From: DATKZS01 sp035527835 [NCBI: bacterium]
Lineage (GTDB): Bacteria; RBG-13-61-14
Assembly: GCA_035527835.1 (NCBI GenBank)
Contig: DATKZS010000239.1
Location: 1 to 23,188, forward strand
Direction of reading: 5' to 3'
DNA: 23,188 bases
Shown: positions 7,731 through 14,809 of the stretch, one piece after another
How the letters are laid out: each line of letters starts with the position of its first letter
Numbering within the stretch: the stretch's first letter is position 1
The notes under the pieces: model-generated
What the model was told of the DNA's origin: nothing
Seen by the model: only the letters and a program-made list of their open reading frames with translations
Database searches by the model: none
Program-made: the position numbers and the translations under genes

Positions 7731-8885
7731 TCATCCGTAAAGACGCGCCGTCTCGACCATTACCACCGCGTTCATGAGGTTGGCGTTCGGCGGATACTCG
7801 CAGCCGGGAGCCAAAATGAATCCCCCTCCCGGGGCCAGGTCGTCAATTATCCTCCGGCACTCCTCCATCACCTGGTGAGGACCGCCGTTGTACAAGGTGC
7901 TGGTCTCCACGTTGCCGATCAAGACAGTCTGCTCGCCGTATCTCTTCTTAAGCTCCTTGCGGTCCCCGCAATCCTCGGGCAGGCGCGCGAAAGAGATGGC
8001 CTCCGGCTCCATGAATTTGATCAGAGAGTCGAAGTAAGGGCCGTCACCGCAGTTGTGGATGGCCACCGCGCAGCCCCTCCCGTGAATGACCTCGGCTATC
8101 TCCCGACCCCAGGGACCCTCGATCTTCTCCCACAGCTCCTGGCCCAGCCCGCTTTTGGCCGCGAAGAGCATGTCGGGCGCAATTATTATAAGTCCGGTGT
8201 CGCAAAGCGCGTTGATGTAGTCAATCAGCACCCCGGTTATCGTTTCCGCCGCCGCCATTACCTCCACCGGATGAAGGACACAGTCCTTGAAGAGCTGCTC
8301 CGCGCTCCGCATCATGCCCAGGACTGACAGGGGGCTTGACACGATCGGCACAAAAGCCGTGCCCAGGCCCCTTTCCGCCACTGACCTTTTGGCCATCTTG
8401 ATCACCTTCTGCATCCGGGGAGCGTCCTTGATGTCAATTCTCTTCAGCTTACGGTAGTCGGTCCAATCCTTGAGCAGGGGATGGGAGTAGTCCGGATGCG
8501 CGGTGCTGTTCTCCGGGTAGATTGTGGCCTGGCCAAAGTCAGAAGCCTCCACCGTGAGGTCCAGGCCAAGCAGGACCACGTCGCCCCCGATGAGGTCCAC
8601 GCCCAGAAGACCGGCCTCGATGGCCACGTCCGCGTCCAGAGAAAAATCCGGAAAAGACGCACCGGTGAGCTGCCGGTAGGCGCCTCCGAGAAGAGTGCCG
8701 CAGGGAACGTGATCGGGCTCCTTATGGCGAAAGGTTGTTATAAGCCGCTCAATAGTACTGAGCTTTGAATACCGCGCGCGGAAACTTGAAAATTCAGCCA
8801 GGCGATCCAGCACGCCCTCCGGAATAAGACCCGGCGGCGGCACCCGCCCCCTGAAGATGAACTGAAGTGCTTCTCCTAAAGACAT
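7731..8885 (-). CDS. Uroporphyrinogen-decarboxylase-family corrinoid methyltransferase
   Basis: A 384-residue TIM-barrel protein of the UroD/MtaA/CmuA superfamily. The zinc ligands of the methyltransferase branch appear to be present: AIHNCGD (H277, C279) and LAPGCEYPPNANL (C362). True HemE proteins lack this H-x-C...C set. The N-terminal STIERLITTFRHKEPDHVP segment is typical of the superfamily. Combined with the adjacent corrinoid protein and reactivation protein, this points to methyl transfer to or from the corrinoid. Whether it is the substrate-demethylating (MT1) or acceptor-methylating (MT2) enzyme is open, since only one methyltransferase is present here. The ATG at 8885 follows GAGGAG by 3 nt. 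It is the first gene of the minus-strand unit, divergent from the NtrC-type regulator. Confidence 0.9.
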   Translation of the reverse strand: MSLGEALQFIFRGRVPPPGLIPEGVLDRLAEFSSFRARYSKLSTIERLITTFRHKEPDHVPCGTLLGGAYRQLTGASFPDFSLDADVAIEAGLLGVDLIGGDVVLLGLDLTVEASDFGQATIYPENSTAHPDYSHPLLKDWTDYRKLKRIDIKDAPRMQKVIKMAKRSVAERGLGTAFVPIVSSPLSVLGMMRSAEQLFKDCVLHPVEVMAAAETITGVLIDYINALCDTGLIIIAPDMLFAAKSGLGQELWEKIEGPWGREIAEVIHGRGCAVAIHNCGDGPYFDSLIKFMEPEAISFARLPEDCGDRKELKKRYGEQTVLIGNVETSTLYNGGPHQVMEECRRIIDDLAPGGGFILAPGCEYPPNANLMNAVVMVETARLYG

Positions 8886-9071
8886 GATCTCCTCAACCGT
8901 CGTCGAACATTAACAATTCAACAGTGCATATACACGTGAAAAAATATATCATACTCCAACCGGACGATCAAACTTCGAAGCAATCTCAAGTTCGGAATTT
9001 TATCCGGGAGACGAAAAGGGGTATGCTCTCATAATACGGCGGGAAGCGCCGGGAATTGATCGGAAGGGCCC
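8886..9071. other. Divergent intergenic region between methyltransferase operon and regulator
   Basis: This 186-nt stretch is clearly AT-richer than its surroundings, which fits two divergent promoters. I see TATGAT and TATATG on the minus strand and CATAAT on the plus strand, but none has a convincing -35 box at the right distance. I see no TGGCAC-N5-TTGC sigma-54 site here. A CACGTG palindrome is present on the methyltransferase side. No gene or RNA is recognised. Confidence 0.4.
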
Positions 9072-10445
9072 ATGAAGAGGAAAGCGGCATCACATACGGT
9101 CTTGCTGATAGACGACGAGGAGAGCATCCGGACGACGCTGGCGGGGGTGCTTTCGGACGAGGGTTTCCGGGTGCTGACGGCGGCGGACGGCGCGGCCGGC
9201 CTGGCGCTGGCGGAGGAGAAGTTTCCGGACCTGGTGCTCCTGGACATCTGGATGCCGGGTATGGACGGAATTGACGTGCTCAAGGCGCTGAAGGAGCGGT
9301 GGCCGGAGCTGCCGGTGGTGATGATCTCGGGCCACGGCACGGTGGAGACGGCGGTAAAGGCGACCAAGCTGGGCGCGTTCGACTTCATCGAGAAGCCGCT
9401 GTCCATCGAGAAGGTGGTGCTGACCATCGAGCACGCGCTGGAGCTCACGCACCTTTCCCGCGAGTACACGCGGCTTCGAAAGGAGCTGATGGAGGGGCAG
9501 GACCTGATCGGCGACTCGAAGATCATCCGGGACTTAAAGGAGCAGATCGCCAAGGTGGGCCCGACCGAGGGCTGGGTCCTGCTCACGGGCGAGAACGGGA
9601 CGGGCAAGGAGGTGGTGGCGCGCTCGATCCACCGCCAGAGCCTGCGCAAGGATGGGCCGTTCGTGGAGATAAATTGCGCGGCCATCCCGGAGGAGCTGAT
9701 CGAATCGGAGCTGTTCGGCTATGAGAAGGGGGCGTTCACGGGGGCGGAGGGCCGCAAGGTGGGCAAGTTCGACCTGGCCAACGGCGGCACGCTGCTTTTG
9801 GACGAGATCGCGGACATGAGCCTGAAGACGCAGTCCAAGGTGCTTCGGATCCTGCAGGAGCAGCAGTTCGAGCGGGTCGGCGGCACGCTGCCGGTGAAGG
9901 TTGACGTCCGGGTGATCGCGGCGACCAACCGGAACCTGGAGGAGGCGATCAAGGAGGGGAAGTTCCGGGAGGACCTGTACTACCGTCTTAACGTGATCCC
10001 GATCGTGGTGGCGCCGCTCCGGGAGCGGAAGGAAGACGTTCCGCTGTTCGTGGAGCATTTTCTCAAGGACTTCAGCGCGCGCTCGCGCCTGCCCAAGAAG
10101 AAGGTGAACAAGAAGGTGCTGCGGTCGCTCACGCAGTATCCGTGGCCGGGAAACGTGCGCGAGCTCAAGAACGTGATCGAGCGGATGCTGATCCTGTCTT
10201 CGGGCGACGAGATCACGATGAAGGACCTGCCGCCGCAGATCACGTCGGGGGGCGCGGCGCCCGGCTTCACCCCCTATAACCTGGCGTCGTTCAAGGACGC
10301 GCGCGCGGCCTTCGAGCGCGAGTACCTGGTGCGCAAGCTCATGGAGAACGACTACAACATCTCCCAGACCGCGGAGCAGATCGGGATGGAACGGACCACC
10401 CTGCACCGCAAGATCAAGAGCTACGGGATCGAGACGGAGAAGTGA
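9072..10445 (+). CDS. Sigma-54-dependent response regulator, NtrC/NtrX type
   Basis: A 457-residue transcriptional activator in three parts. The receiver domain (about 8-125) has acidic DDE at 14-16, phospho-acceptor D58 (LLDIWMPGMDG), S86 and K108. The AAA+ sigma-54 activation domain (about 143-380) has Walker A GENGTGKE (173-180), the sigma-54 contact loop GAFTGA (220-225), Walker B GGTLLLDEIAD and the arginine-finger region FREDLYYRLNV. A C-terminal Fis-type helix-turn-helix covers about 425-455 (YNISQTAEQIGMERTTLHRKI). The wording of the AAA+ domain (EGRKVGKFDLANGGTLLLDE, MSLKTQSKVLRILQE) is closest to NtrX-like regulators. No histidine kinase is adjacent, so the partner and stimulus are unknown. 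Start ATG at 9072 with GGAAGG a few nt upstream. It may control the divergent operon or the downstream sulfatase. Confidence 0.94.
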   Translation: MKRKAASHTVLLIDDEESIRTTLAGVLSDEGFRVLTAADGAAGLALAEEKFPDLVLLDIWMPGMDGIDVLKALKERWPELPVVMISGHGTVETAVKATKLGAFDFIEKPLSIEKVVLTIEHALELTHLSREYTRLRKELMEGQDLIGDSKIIRDLKEQIAKVGPTEGWVLLTGENGTGKEVVARSIHRQSLRKDGPFVEINCAAIPEELIESELFGYEKGAFTGAEGRKVGKFDLANGGTLLLDEIADMSLKTQSKVLRILQEQQFERVGGTLPVKVDVRVIAATNRNLEEAIKEGKFREDLYYRLNVIPIVVAPLRERKEDVPLFVEHFLKDFSARSRLPKKKVNKKVLRSLTQYPWPGNVRELKNVIERMLILSSGDEITMKDLPPQITSGGAAPGFTPYNLASFKDARAAFEREYLVRKLMENDYNISQTAEQIGMERTTLHRKIKSYGIETEK

Positions 10446-10494
10446 GGAAAGAGAGAATATAGAAGATAGTATTTAGAATGGGAAGGCATGGCCG

Positions 10495-12021
10495 ATGAAT
10501 GGTGATGGAACAGGGAAACTTGACCGCAGGCGATTTCTCGCGGGGGCGGCGGCGGTTACGGCGGGAGCGGCGGGGTGCGCGGGGAGGAGAGCCGGGAAGA
10601 GATGTCCGGCGTCGCCCGCGGTTTTCAGCCTGACGCGGCAGCGGCCGGCGCTGGCGGATTTGACGGGCGGGCGGCAGCCGAACATCCTGTTCATCCTGAC
10701 CGACCAGGAGCGTTACGCGGGCAACCTGCCGCCGACGCTGAAGCGTCCGAATTTCGAGCGGCTCGCGGCCAACGCGGTCAACTTCCGGAACACCTTCTGC
10801 GCCTACCCGCTGTGCTCGCCCTCGCGGTCCGCGATCCTGTCGGGAAAATACCCGCACCAGACGGGAGTTCTTCAGAACGTGATCTTCCCGGTGGGCACGA
10901 ACGAGTTGCCCAACGACCAGCCGCAAATCGGGTCGGTGCTGGCGGCGGCGGGCTACCGGATCGGCTACAAGGGTAAGTGGGACCTGTCCAGGGGCCCGAC
11001 CTATTACCGCATGAATTTAAAGGACCGGGGCAATGCCGGCGATTACGGGTTCGAGGGACATTGCGGCAAGGTCCCGGACCAGGAGTACGGCATGAACGCC
11101 GACGGCCAGGTGGTGGACATGTCGTGCGAGTGGATCAAGGGGCAGCAAAAGGGCAAGCCCTGGTTCCTGTGCTGCTCGATCATCAACCCGCACGACATCT
11201 GCCATCCGCAGCTCAAGCCGGACCAGACCATCCGGCCGGACGCGGTCCTGCCATCGAGCCTCCACGACGACCTCAAGAACAAGCCGGCGGACCAGCGCCA
11301 GATGCGCGACTCCACCATCGCGCACTTCAACCAGGTCATCCATCCCGGGGCCAAGCCGTTCAACCAGTACAACGAGCGGGACTGGAAGCTCTTCCTCTCC
11401 TTCTATTACGACCTGATCGAGCTCACCGACCGCTACGTGGGCCGGCTCTTCGCGGCGCTCGAGGACACGGGCCAGCTCGACGACACCATCATCGTTTACA
11501 GCTCGGACCACGGCGAGCTGGGCGGCGCGCACGGGTTCTCGGGCAAGTACGAGGGCTACGAGGAGGACCTGCACATCCCGCTGTACCTCTGCCACCCGGC
11601 GCTCGAGCGGCGCGAGATAACGGCGCTCACCTCGAACGTGTCCATCGCCCCGAGCATCGCGGCGCTGGCGGGCGCCAAATGGCCGGCGCCCATCCCCGGC
11701 CGCGACCTTTCGGCATGGCTCACCGGCCAGGCCGGTCCCGCGCCGGAGGCCGTGTTTTCCGAGACGGAGACCAACGTGAACTACGGCCTGTACAAGAGAG
11801 TGATGGCCACGCGAATGGCGCGGGCCGGGCGCTGGAAATTTTCCTACTCGTTCCACGATGTGAGCGACGGGCAGCTCTACGACTTGGCCGCCGACCCGAT
11901 GGAGATGAACAACCTGTTCCACGACCCGGCGCACGCGGCCGAGCGGCGCGAGCTCGCGGCCATGATGCGGGCCTGGCAGCGGGAGACCGGAGACCACCTG
12001 GAGCTCCCGAAGGACATTTAG
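10495..12021 (+). CDS. Tat-exported sulfatase (formylglycine type)
   Basis: A 508-residue type I sulfatase that would hydrolyse sulfate esters outside the cytoplasm. The N-terminus has a twin-arginine signal (DRRRFLAG, 10-17) with an Ala-rich hydrophobic region. A Cys at 28 (GAAGC) might act as a weak lipobox. The catalytic formylglycine motif is CSPSR at 107-111, followed by SAILSGKYPHQTG. Metal ligands include TDQE near 69-72 and the distal SDHGELGGAHGFSGK. The active Cys needs a formylglycine-generating enzyme or anaerobic sulfatase maturase, neither of which is in the window. The ATG at 10495 has GGGAAGG 8 nt upstream. It lies 49 nt after the regulator gene and may be co-transcribed. The substrate cannot be assigned; with the rhamnosidase nearby, sulfated polysaccharide use is plausible. 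Confidence 0.93.
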   Translation: MNGDGTGKLDRRRFLAGAAAVTAGAAGCAGRRAGKRCPASPAVFSLTRQRPALADLTGGRQPNILFILTDQERYAGNLPPTLKRPNFERLAANAVNFRNTFCAYPLCSPSRSAILSGKYPHQTGVLQNVIFPVGTNELPNDQPQIGSVLAAAGYRIGYKGKWDLSRGPTYYRMNLKDRGNAGDYGFEGHCGKVPDQEYGMNADGQVVDMSCEWIKGQQKGKPWFLCCSIINPHDICHPQLKPDQTIRPDAVLPSSLHDDLKNKPADQRQMRDSTIAHFNQVIHPGAKPFNQYNERDWKLFLSFYYDLIELTDRYVGRLFAALEDTGQLDDTIIVYSSDHGELGGAHGFSGKYEGYEEDLHIPLYLCHPALERREITALTSNVSIAPSIAALAGAKWPAPIPGRDLSAWLTGQAGPAPEAVFSETETNVNYGLYKRVMATRMARAGRWKFSYSFHDVSDGQLYDLAADPMEMNNLFHDPAHAAERRELAAMMRAWQRETGDHLELPKDI

Positions 12022-12031
12022 AATCAGTGCT

Positions 12032-12282
12032 GTCCAAAATAAAAGCACGAGGAAAACGCCAAGGCGCCAAGAACGCCAAGGATGATGTTATTATTAACTT
12101 CTCAAGCCGGCCTCCTGGCAAATGATTCTTTCTTGGCGTTCCGGTCGGCGGGTTCGCCAAGAAGGTTTGGCGTCAAGGCTATGCGGCTTTTTTGAGAATT
12201 GCAGCAAAGAAACATAAGGATTTGCTTGGCGATCCTTGGCGGTCTTGGCGCCTTGGCGGTTTTCTTACAGTCTATTTTGGAC
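12032..12282. repeat. Compound nested inverted-repeat element 4 between sulfatase and glgC
   Basis: Four nested inverted repeats share one centre. The outermost is GTCCAAAATA (12032-12041) with TATTTTGGAC (12273-12282). Next are arms of about 31 nt built of (C)GCCAAGG units (12053-12083 and 12232-12263). Then comes TTCTCAAGCCG (12099-12109) with CGGCTT-TTTT-GAGAA (12184-12198, a 4-T insertion). Innermost is TTCTTGGCG (12130-12138) with CGCCAAGAA (12155-12163). The left end is 11 nt after the sulfatase stop and the right end 26 nt before the glgC start, so the element fills the gap. Transcribed, it would form a long branched hairpin just before the glgC ribosome-binding site. Confidence 0.85.
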
Positions 12283-12308
12283 AAGAGTGTGTTGAGAGGT
12301 AAGAATTA

Positions 12309-13592
12309 ATGCCGAAAATTTTGGCCATGATCCTGGCGGGCGGAGAGGGGCGGCGTCTTGATCCGCTTACTCTGCACCGGGCCAAGCCGGCGGTGCCGTT
12401 CGGGGGCAAGTACCGGATCATAGACATCGTGCTGTCCAATTTCGTGAATTCCGGCATTTACCACATCGCGATCCTCACCCAGTTCAAGGCGGAGTCGCTG
12501 ATTGACCACATCGAGAGCGGGTGGCAGATGTACATGGGCACGCTGGCGGGCAACATCAGCATCAACCCGGCGCAGCAGCGGGTGAGCAAGGACTGGTACC
12601 TGGGCACGGCGGACGCGGTGTACCAGAACTTCAACCGGATCGAGAAGGTGAACCCGGAGCTGGTGGCGGTGTTCGGCGGCGACCACATCTACAAGATGAA
12701 CGTAAAGGACATGATCAATTTCCACCTGGGCCGCGGCGCGGACATGACCATCTCGGCGATCCCGGTGCCGGTGGAGAAGGCCGCCAGGACTTATGGCATT
12801 ATCGAGGTGGACCCGGACTATAACATGATCGGGTTCGAGGAGAAGCCGGAAAAGCCCAGGCCGATCCCGGGCAACCCGGGCAAATGCCTGGTCTCGATGG
12901 GCAATTACCTGCTCAACCGCGAGCTCCTGACGTTCGCGTTCACGGAGGACGCCAAGAAGAAATACGTGAGCAAGGACCAGTTGAAGGCGCTCCTGGAAAT
13001 GGACCCCAACGCCCAGGAAACCTATTCCACCCACGACATCGGCTACGACATCATCCCGTTCCTGCACCGGAGCGGGCTGCGCATCTCGGTGTATGATTTT
13101 GTCTTGAACAAGGTGCCGGGTGTCGAGGGCCTGGAGATCGGGTACTGGCGCGACGTGGGAGCGATTGAAGAGTTTTACGACGCCAACATGGACGTGTGCG
13201 GCCTGAACCCGATCTTCAACCTGTACAACGCCGAGTGGCCCCTGCGCACGTCGCAGTCCACCTTTGCCCCCGCCAAGTTCTCGCTGTCGTCGGAGGTCTA
13301 CAACTGCGTGATCGCGGAGGGCTGCATCGTGACGCGGAGCCGGGTGATCAACTCGGTGCTGAGCTACGACGTGCGGGTGGAGGAAGGGGCATGGGTGGAG
13401 TTCTCGGTGATTTTCGGCGGAGTGAAGGTGGGGGCGGGGGCGCGGCTCCGGAGGACGATCGTGGACAAGTACTGCGAGATCCCGCCGGGGACCAACATCG
13501 GCTACGACCATGAAGAGGACAAGCGCCGCGGCCTGATCGTGGGAAGCTCGGGGATCACGGTGGTGCCCAAGCGCTTCGATTTCAGCAAGTAG
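12309..13592 (+). CDS. glgC: Glucose-1-phosphate adenylyltransferase (ADP-glucose pyrophosphorylase)
   Basis: GlgC makes ADP-glucose from glucose-1-phosphate and ATP, the committed step of bacterial glycogen synthesis. At 427 residues it has normal length. The nucleotidyl-transferase N-domain shows MILAGGEGRRLDPLT (7-21) and RAKPAVPFGGKYRIID (24-39), then WYLGTADAVYQN, VFGGDHIYKMN, GFEEKP, SMGNYLLN and DIGYDIIP. YWRDVGAIEEFYDANMD leads into the C-terminal left-handed beta-helix (VIAEGCIV, RRTIVDKYCEIPPG). The ATG at 12309 is preceded by GAGAGGT at 8 nt. It is a single gene between repeat element 4 and half-element 5. No other glycogen genes are in the window. Confidence 0.96.
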   Translation: MPKILAMILAGGEGRRLDPLTLHRAKPAVPFGGKYRIIDIVLSNFVNSGIYHIAILTQFKAESLIDHIESGWQMYMGTLAGNISINPAQQRVSKDWYLGTADAVYQNFNRIEKVNPELVAVFGGDHIYKMNVKDMINFHLGRGADMTISAIPVPVEKAARTYGIIEVDPDYNMIGFEEKPEKPRPIPGNPGKCLVSMGNYLLNRELLTFAFTEDAKKKYVSKDQLKALLEMDPNAQETYSTHDIGYDIIPFLHRSGLRISVYDFVLNKVPGVEGLEIGYWRDVGAIEEFYDANMDVCGLNPIFNLYNAEWPLRTSQSTFAPAKFSLSSEVYNCVIAEGCIVTRSRVINSVLSYDVRVEEGAWVEFSVIFGGVKVGAGARLRRTIVDKYCEIPPGTNIGYDHEEDKRRGLIVGSSGITVVPKRFDFSK

Positions 13593-13614
13593 GAGAGGGC
13601 AGGGGGAGATATTT

Positions 13615-13647
13615 TTGCCGCGGATGAACGCAGATGAATAATATTAG
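13615..13647. repeat. Single-arm repeat element 5 (CGCAGATGAA type)
   Basis: The sequence starting TTGCCGCGGATGAACGCAG is nearly the same as the left arm of element 7 (first differences only at A/G positions in the unit). It carries two CGC(A/G)GATGAA-like units and runs into AATAATATT, the loop sequence also seen in element 1. No inverted second arm follows. It starts 23 nt downstream of the glgC stop codon. Confidence 0.75.
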
Positions 13648-13668
13648 AGAAAAAGAATTTTCCCCCTG

Positions 13669-13696
13669 GCTACGGGCTACGGGTTACTGGCTACTT
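13669..13696. repeat. Heptanucleotide tandem repeat (GCTACGG)x4
   Basis: Four consecutive 7-nt units: GCTACGG, GCTACGG, GTTACTG, GCTACTT. It lies between half-element 5 and the alpha/beta hydrolase gene and is not coding in any credible frame. The last unit overlaps an in-frame TTG that would extend the hydrolase, which argues against that start. Confidence 0.7.
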
Positions 13697-13736
13697 GCCT
13701 CCAGTTTACTGTACATCCGGGAACGGAAAAACAATC

Positions 13737-14711
13737 ATGGATGACTTCGGCGTTTACATGGATGATCTGCTGGGCAAGCTCGGGCTCGCTGAGGTCAGGG
13801 GCACGTGGGAGGAGGCCTGGATCGAGAGCGGGGGCCTCCGGCTGTACGCGCCGGTGTTCGCGGCGGGGGCGGGCCGGCCCACGGTGGTGTTCATTCCGGG
13901 GACGTCGGTTTATGCGCTGTGCTACGCGGAGCTGCTTTACGGCTTATGGAAGGAAGGCTTCAACGTGGTGAGCTTCGACCCGCAAGGGCAGGGGCAAAGC
14001 GGGGGCGGGCGCGGGGATTATACGATCATGGAGCACGTGGCAAACGCTCGGACGATCTGCGCCTATGCGCGCGAGCGGTTCTCGGGCCCGGTGTTCGTGA
14101 TGGGCAGCTCGCAGGGCGGGATCGAGGCGTTTTATCTGGCGGCCACCGACGAGCCGGCGGCGGGGGTGATCTGCCACAACATCGCGGACCTGCCCAGCCC
14201 GGACAGCTTGCGGCTCACCCGGTTCGGGCCGGGCAAGAAGAGGAAAGGCGCGGCCGATGCGCCGACGCACCCTTCACGCGCGCTCACGTATCTGTCGCGC
14301 GCCATGCTCGGCTTCTTAAAGGCGGCGGCCGCCGTGGCCCCGGGCCTCAAGCTCCCCATCGCCCTCTATCTTGACCTTGCCAGCGAGCCCATGCGCGTGT
14401 TCGGCAACGCCTGGGCCTTCCTGCTCCAGGACCCGCTCGCCCTCAAGACGATCACTCTCCGCGCCTTCTGCTCCATCGCCACCACGCCGCTGCCCCGGCC
14501 CGTCGCCGCCATTACCACCCCCATTCTCGTGCTCCATTCCTCGGGCGACCACATCTTTCCCGAGGACTACGTCGTGAACCTCTATAACCAGCTCACCTGC
14601 GACAAGGCCATCAAAATCTATCCCGACCTCCCCCACCTAATCACCATCGAGCACGTGCCGCGCATTCTGCCGGATGTCTCCGAGTGGATTCGGGCGCATT
14701 CCTCTTCCTGA
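13737..14711 (+). CDS. Alpha/beta-hydrolase fold protein
   Basis: A 324-residue serine hydrolase with unknown substrate. It shows the oxyanion-hole strand VVFIPGTSVYA (50-60), a DPQGQGQSGG loop (81-90), the nucleophile elbow GSSQGG (123-128, catalytic Ser125), and an acid in HSSGDHIFPEDY near residue 280. A His in the C-terminal PHLITIEH segment probably completes the triad. The fold resembles the monoacylglycerol-lipase/lysophospholipase group. A TTG at 13695 would add 14 residues but falls in a tandem repeat; the ATG at 13737 is preferred, with GGGAACGGA 7-8 nt upstream. There is no signal peptide, so it is cytoplasmic. It is separated from the polyamine genes by 98 nt that contain a good -10 box, so it is not clearly part of that operon. 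Confidence 0.85.
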   Translation: MDDFGVYMDDLLGKLGLAEVRGTWEEAWIESGGLRLYAPVFAAGAGRPTVVFIPGTSVYALCYAELLYGLWKEGFNVVSFDPQGQGQSGGGRGDYTIMEHVANARTICAYARERFSGPVFVMGSSQGGIEAFYLAATDEPAAGVICHNIADLPSPDSLRLTRFGPGKKRKGAADAPTHPSRALTYLSRAMLGFLKAAAAVAPGLKLPIALYLDLASEPMRVFGNAWAFLLQDPLALKTITLRAFCSIATTPLPRPVAAITTPILVLHSSGDHIFPEDYVVNLYNQLTCDKAIKIYPDLPHLITIEHVPRILPDVSEWIRAHSSS

Positions 14712-14748
14712 TCCGCGCCGCTTGATGAAATTATCCGCCATTTCCCCA

Positions 14749-14754
14749 TATAAT
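14749..14754 (+). promoter_or_regulatory. Candidate -10 box of the polyamine operon
   Basis: A perfect TATAAT lies 56 nt before the dehydrogenase start in the gap after the hydrolase gene. I see no good -35 at 16-18 nt; TTGATG is present but 21 nt upstream. It is a plausible start of the two-gene polyamine transcript, not a secure one. Confidence 0.35.
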
Positions 14755-14809
14755 ATGCAATGCGCGGTCGTGGCGTACGGGTTGGGCAATTCTTGACTGG
14801 AGGGAACTG

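Noticed and set aside
7731-8885. UroD-family gene as the haem-pathway enzyme HemE
   Set aside because: It has the H-x-C...C zinc residues of corrinoid methyltransferases and is packed with a corrinoid protein; no haem genes are nearby.
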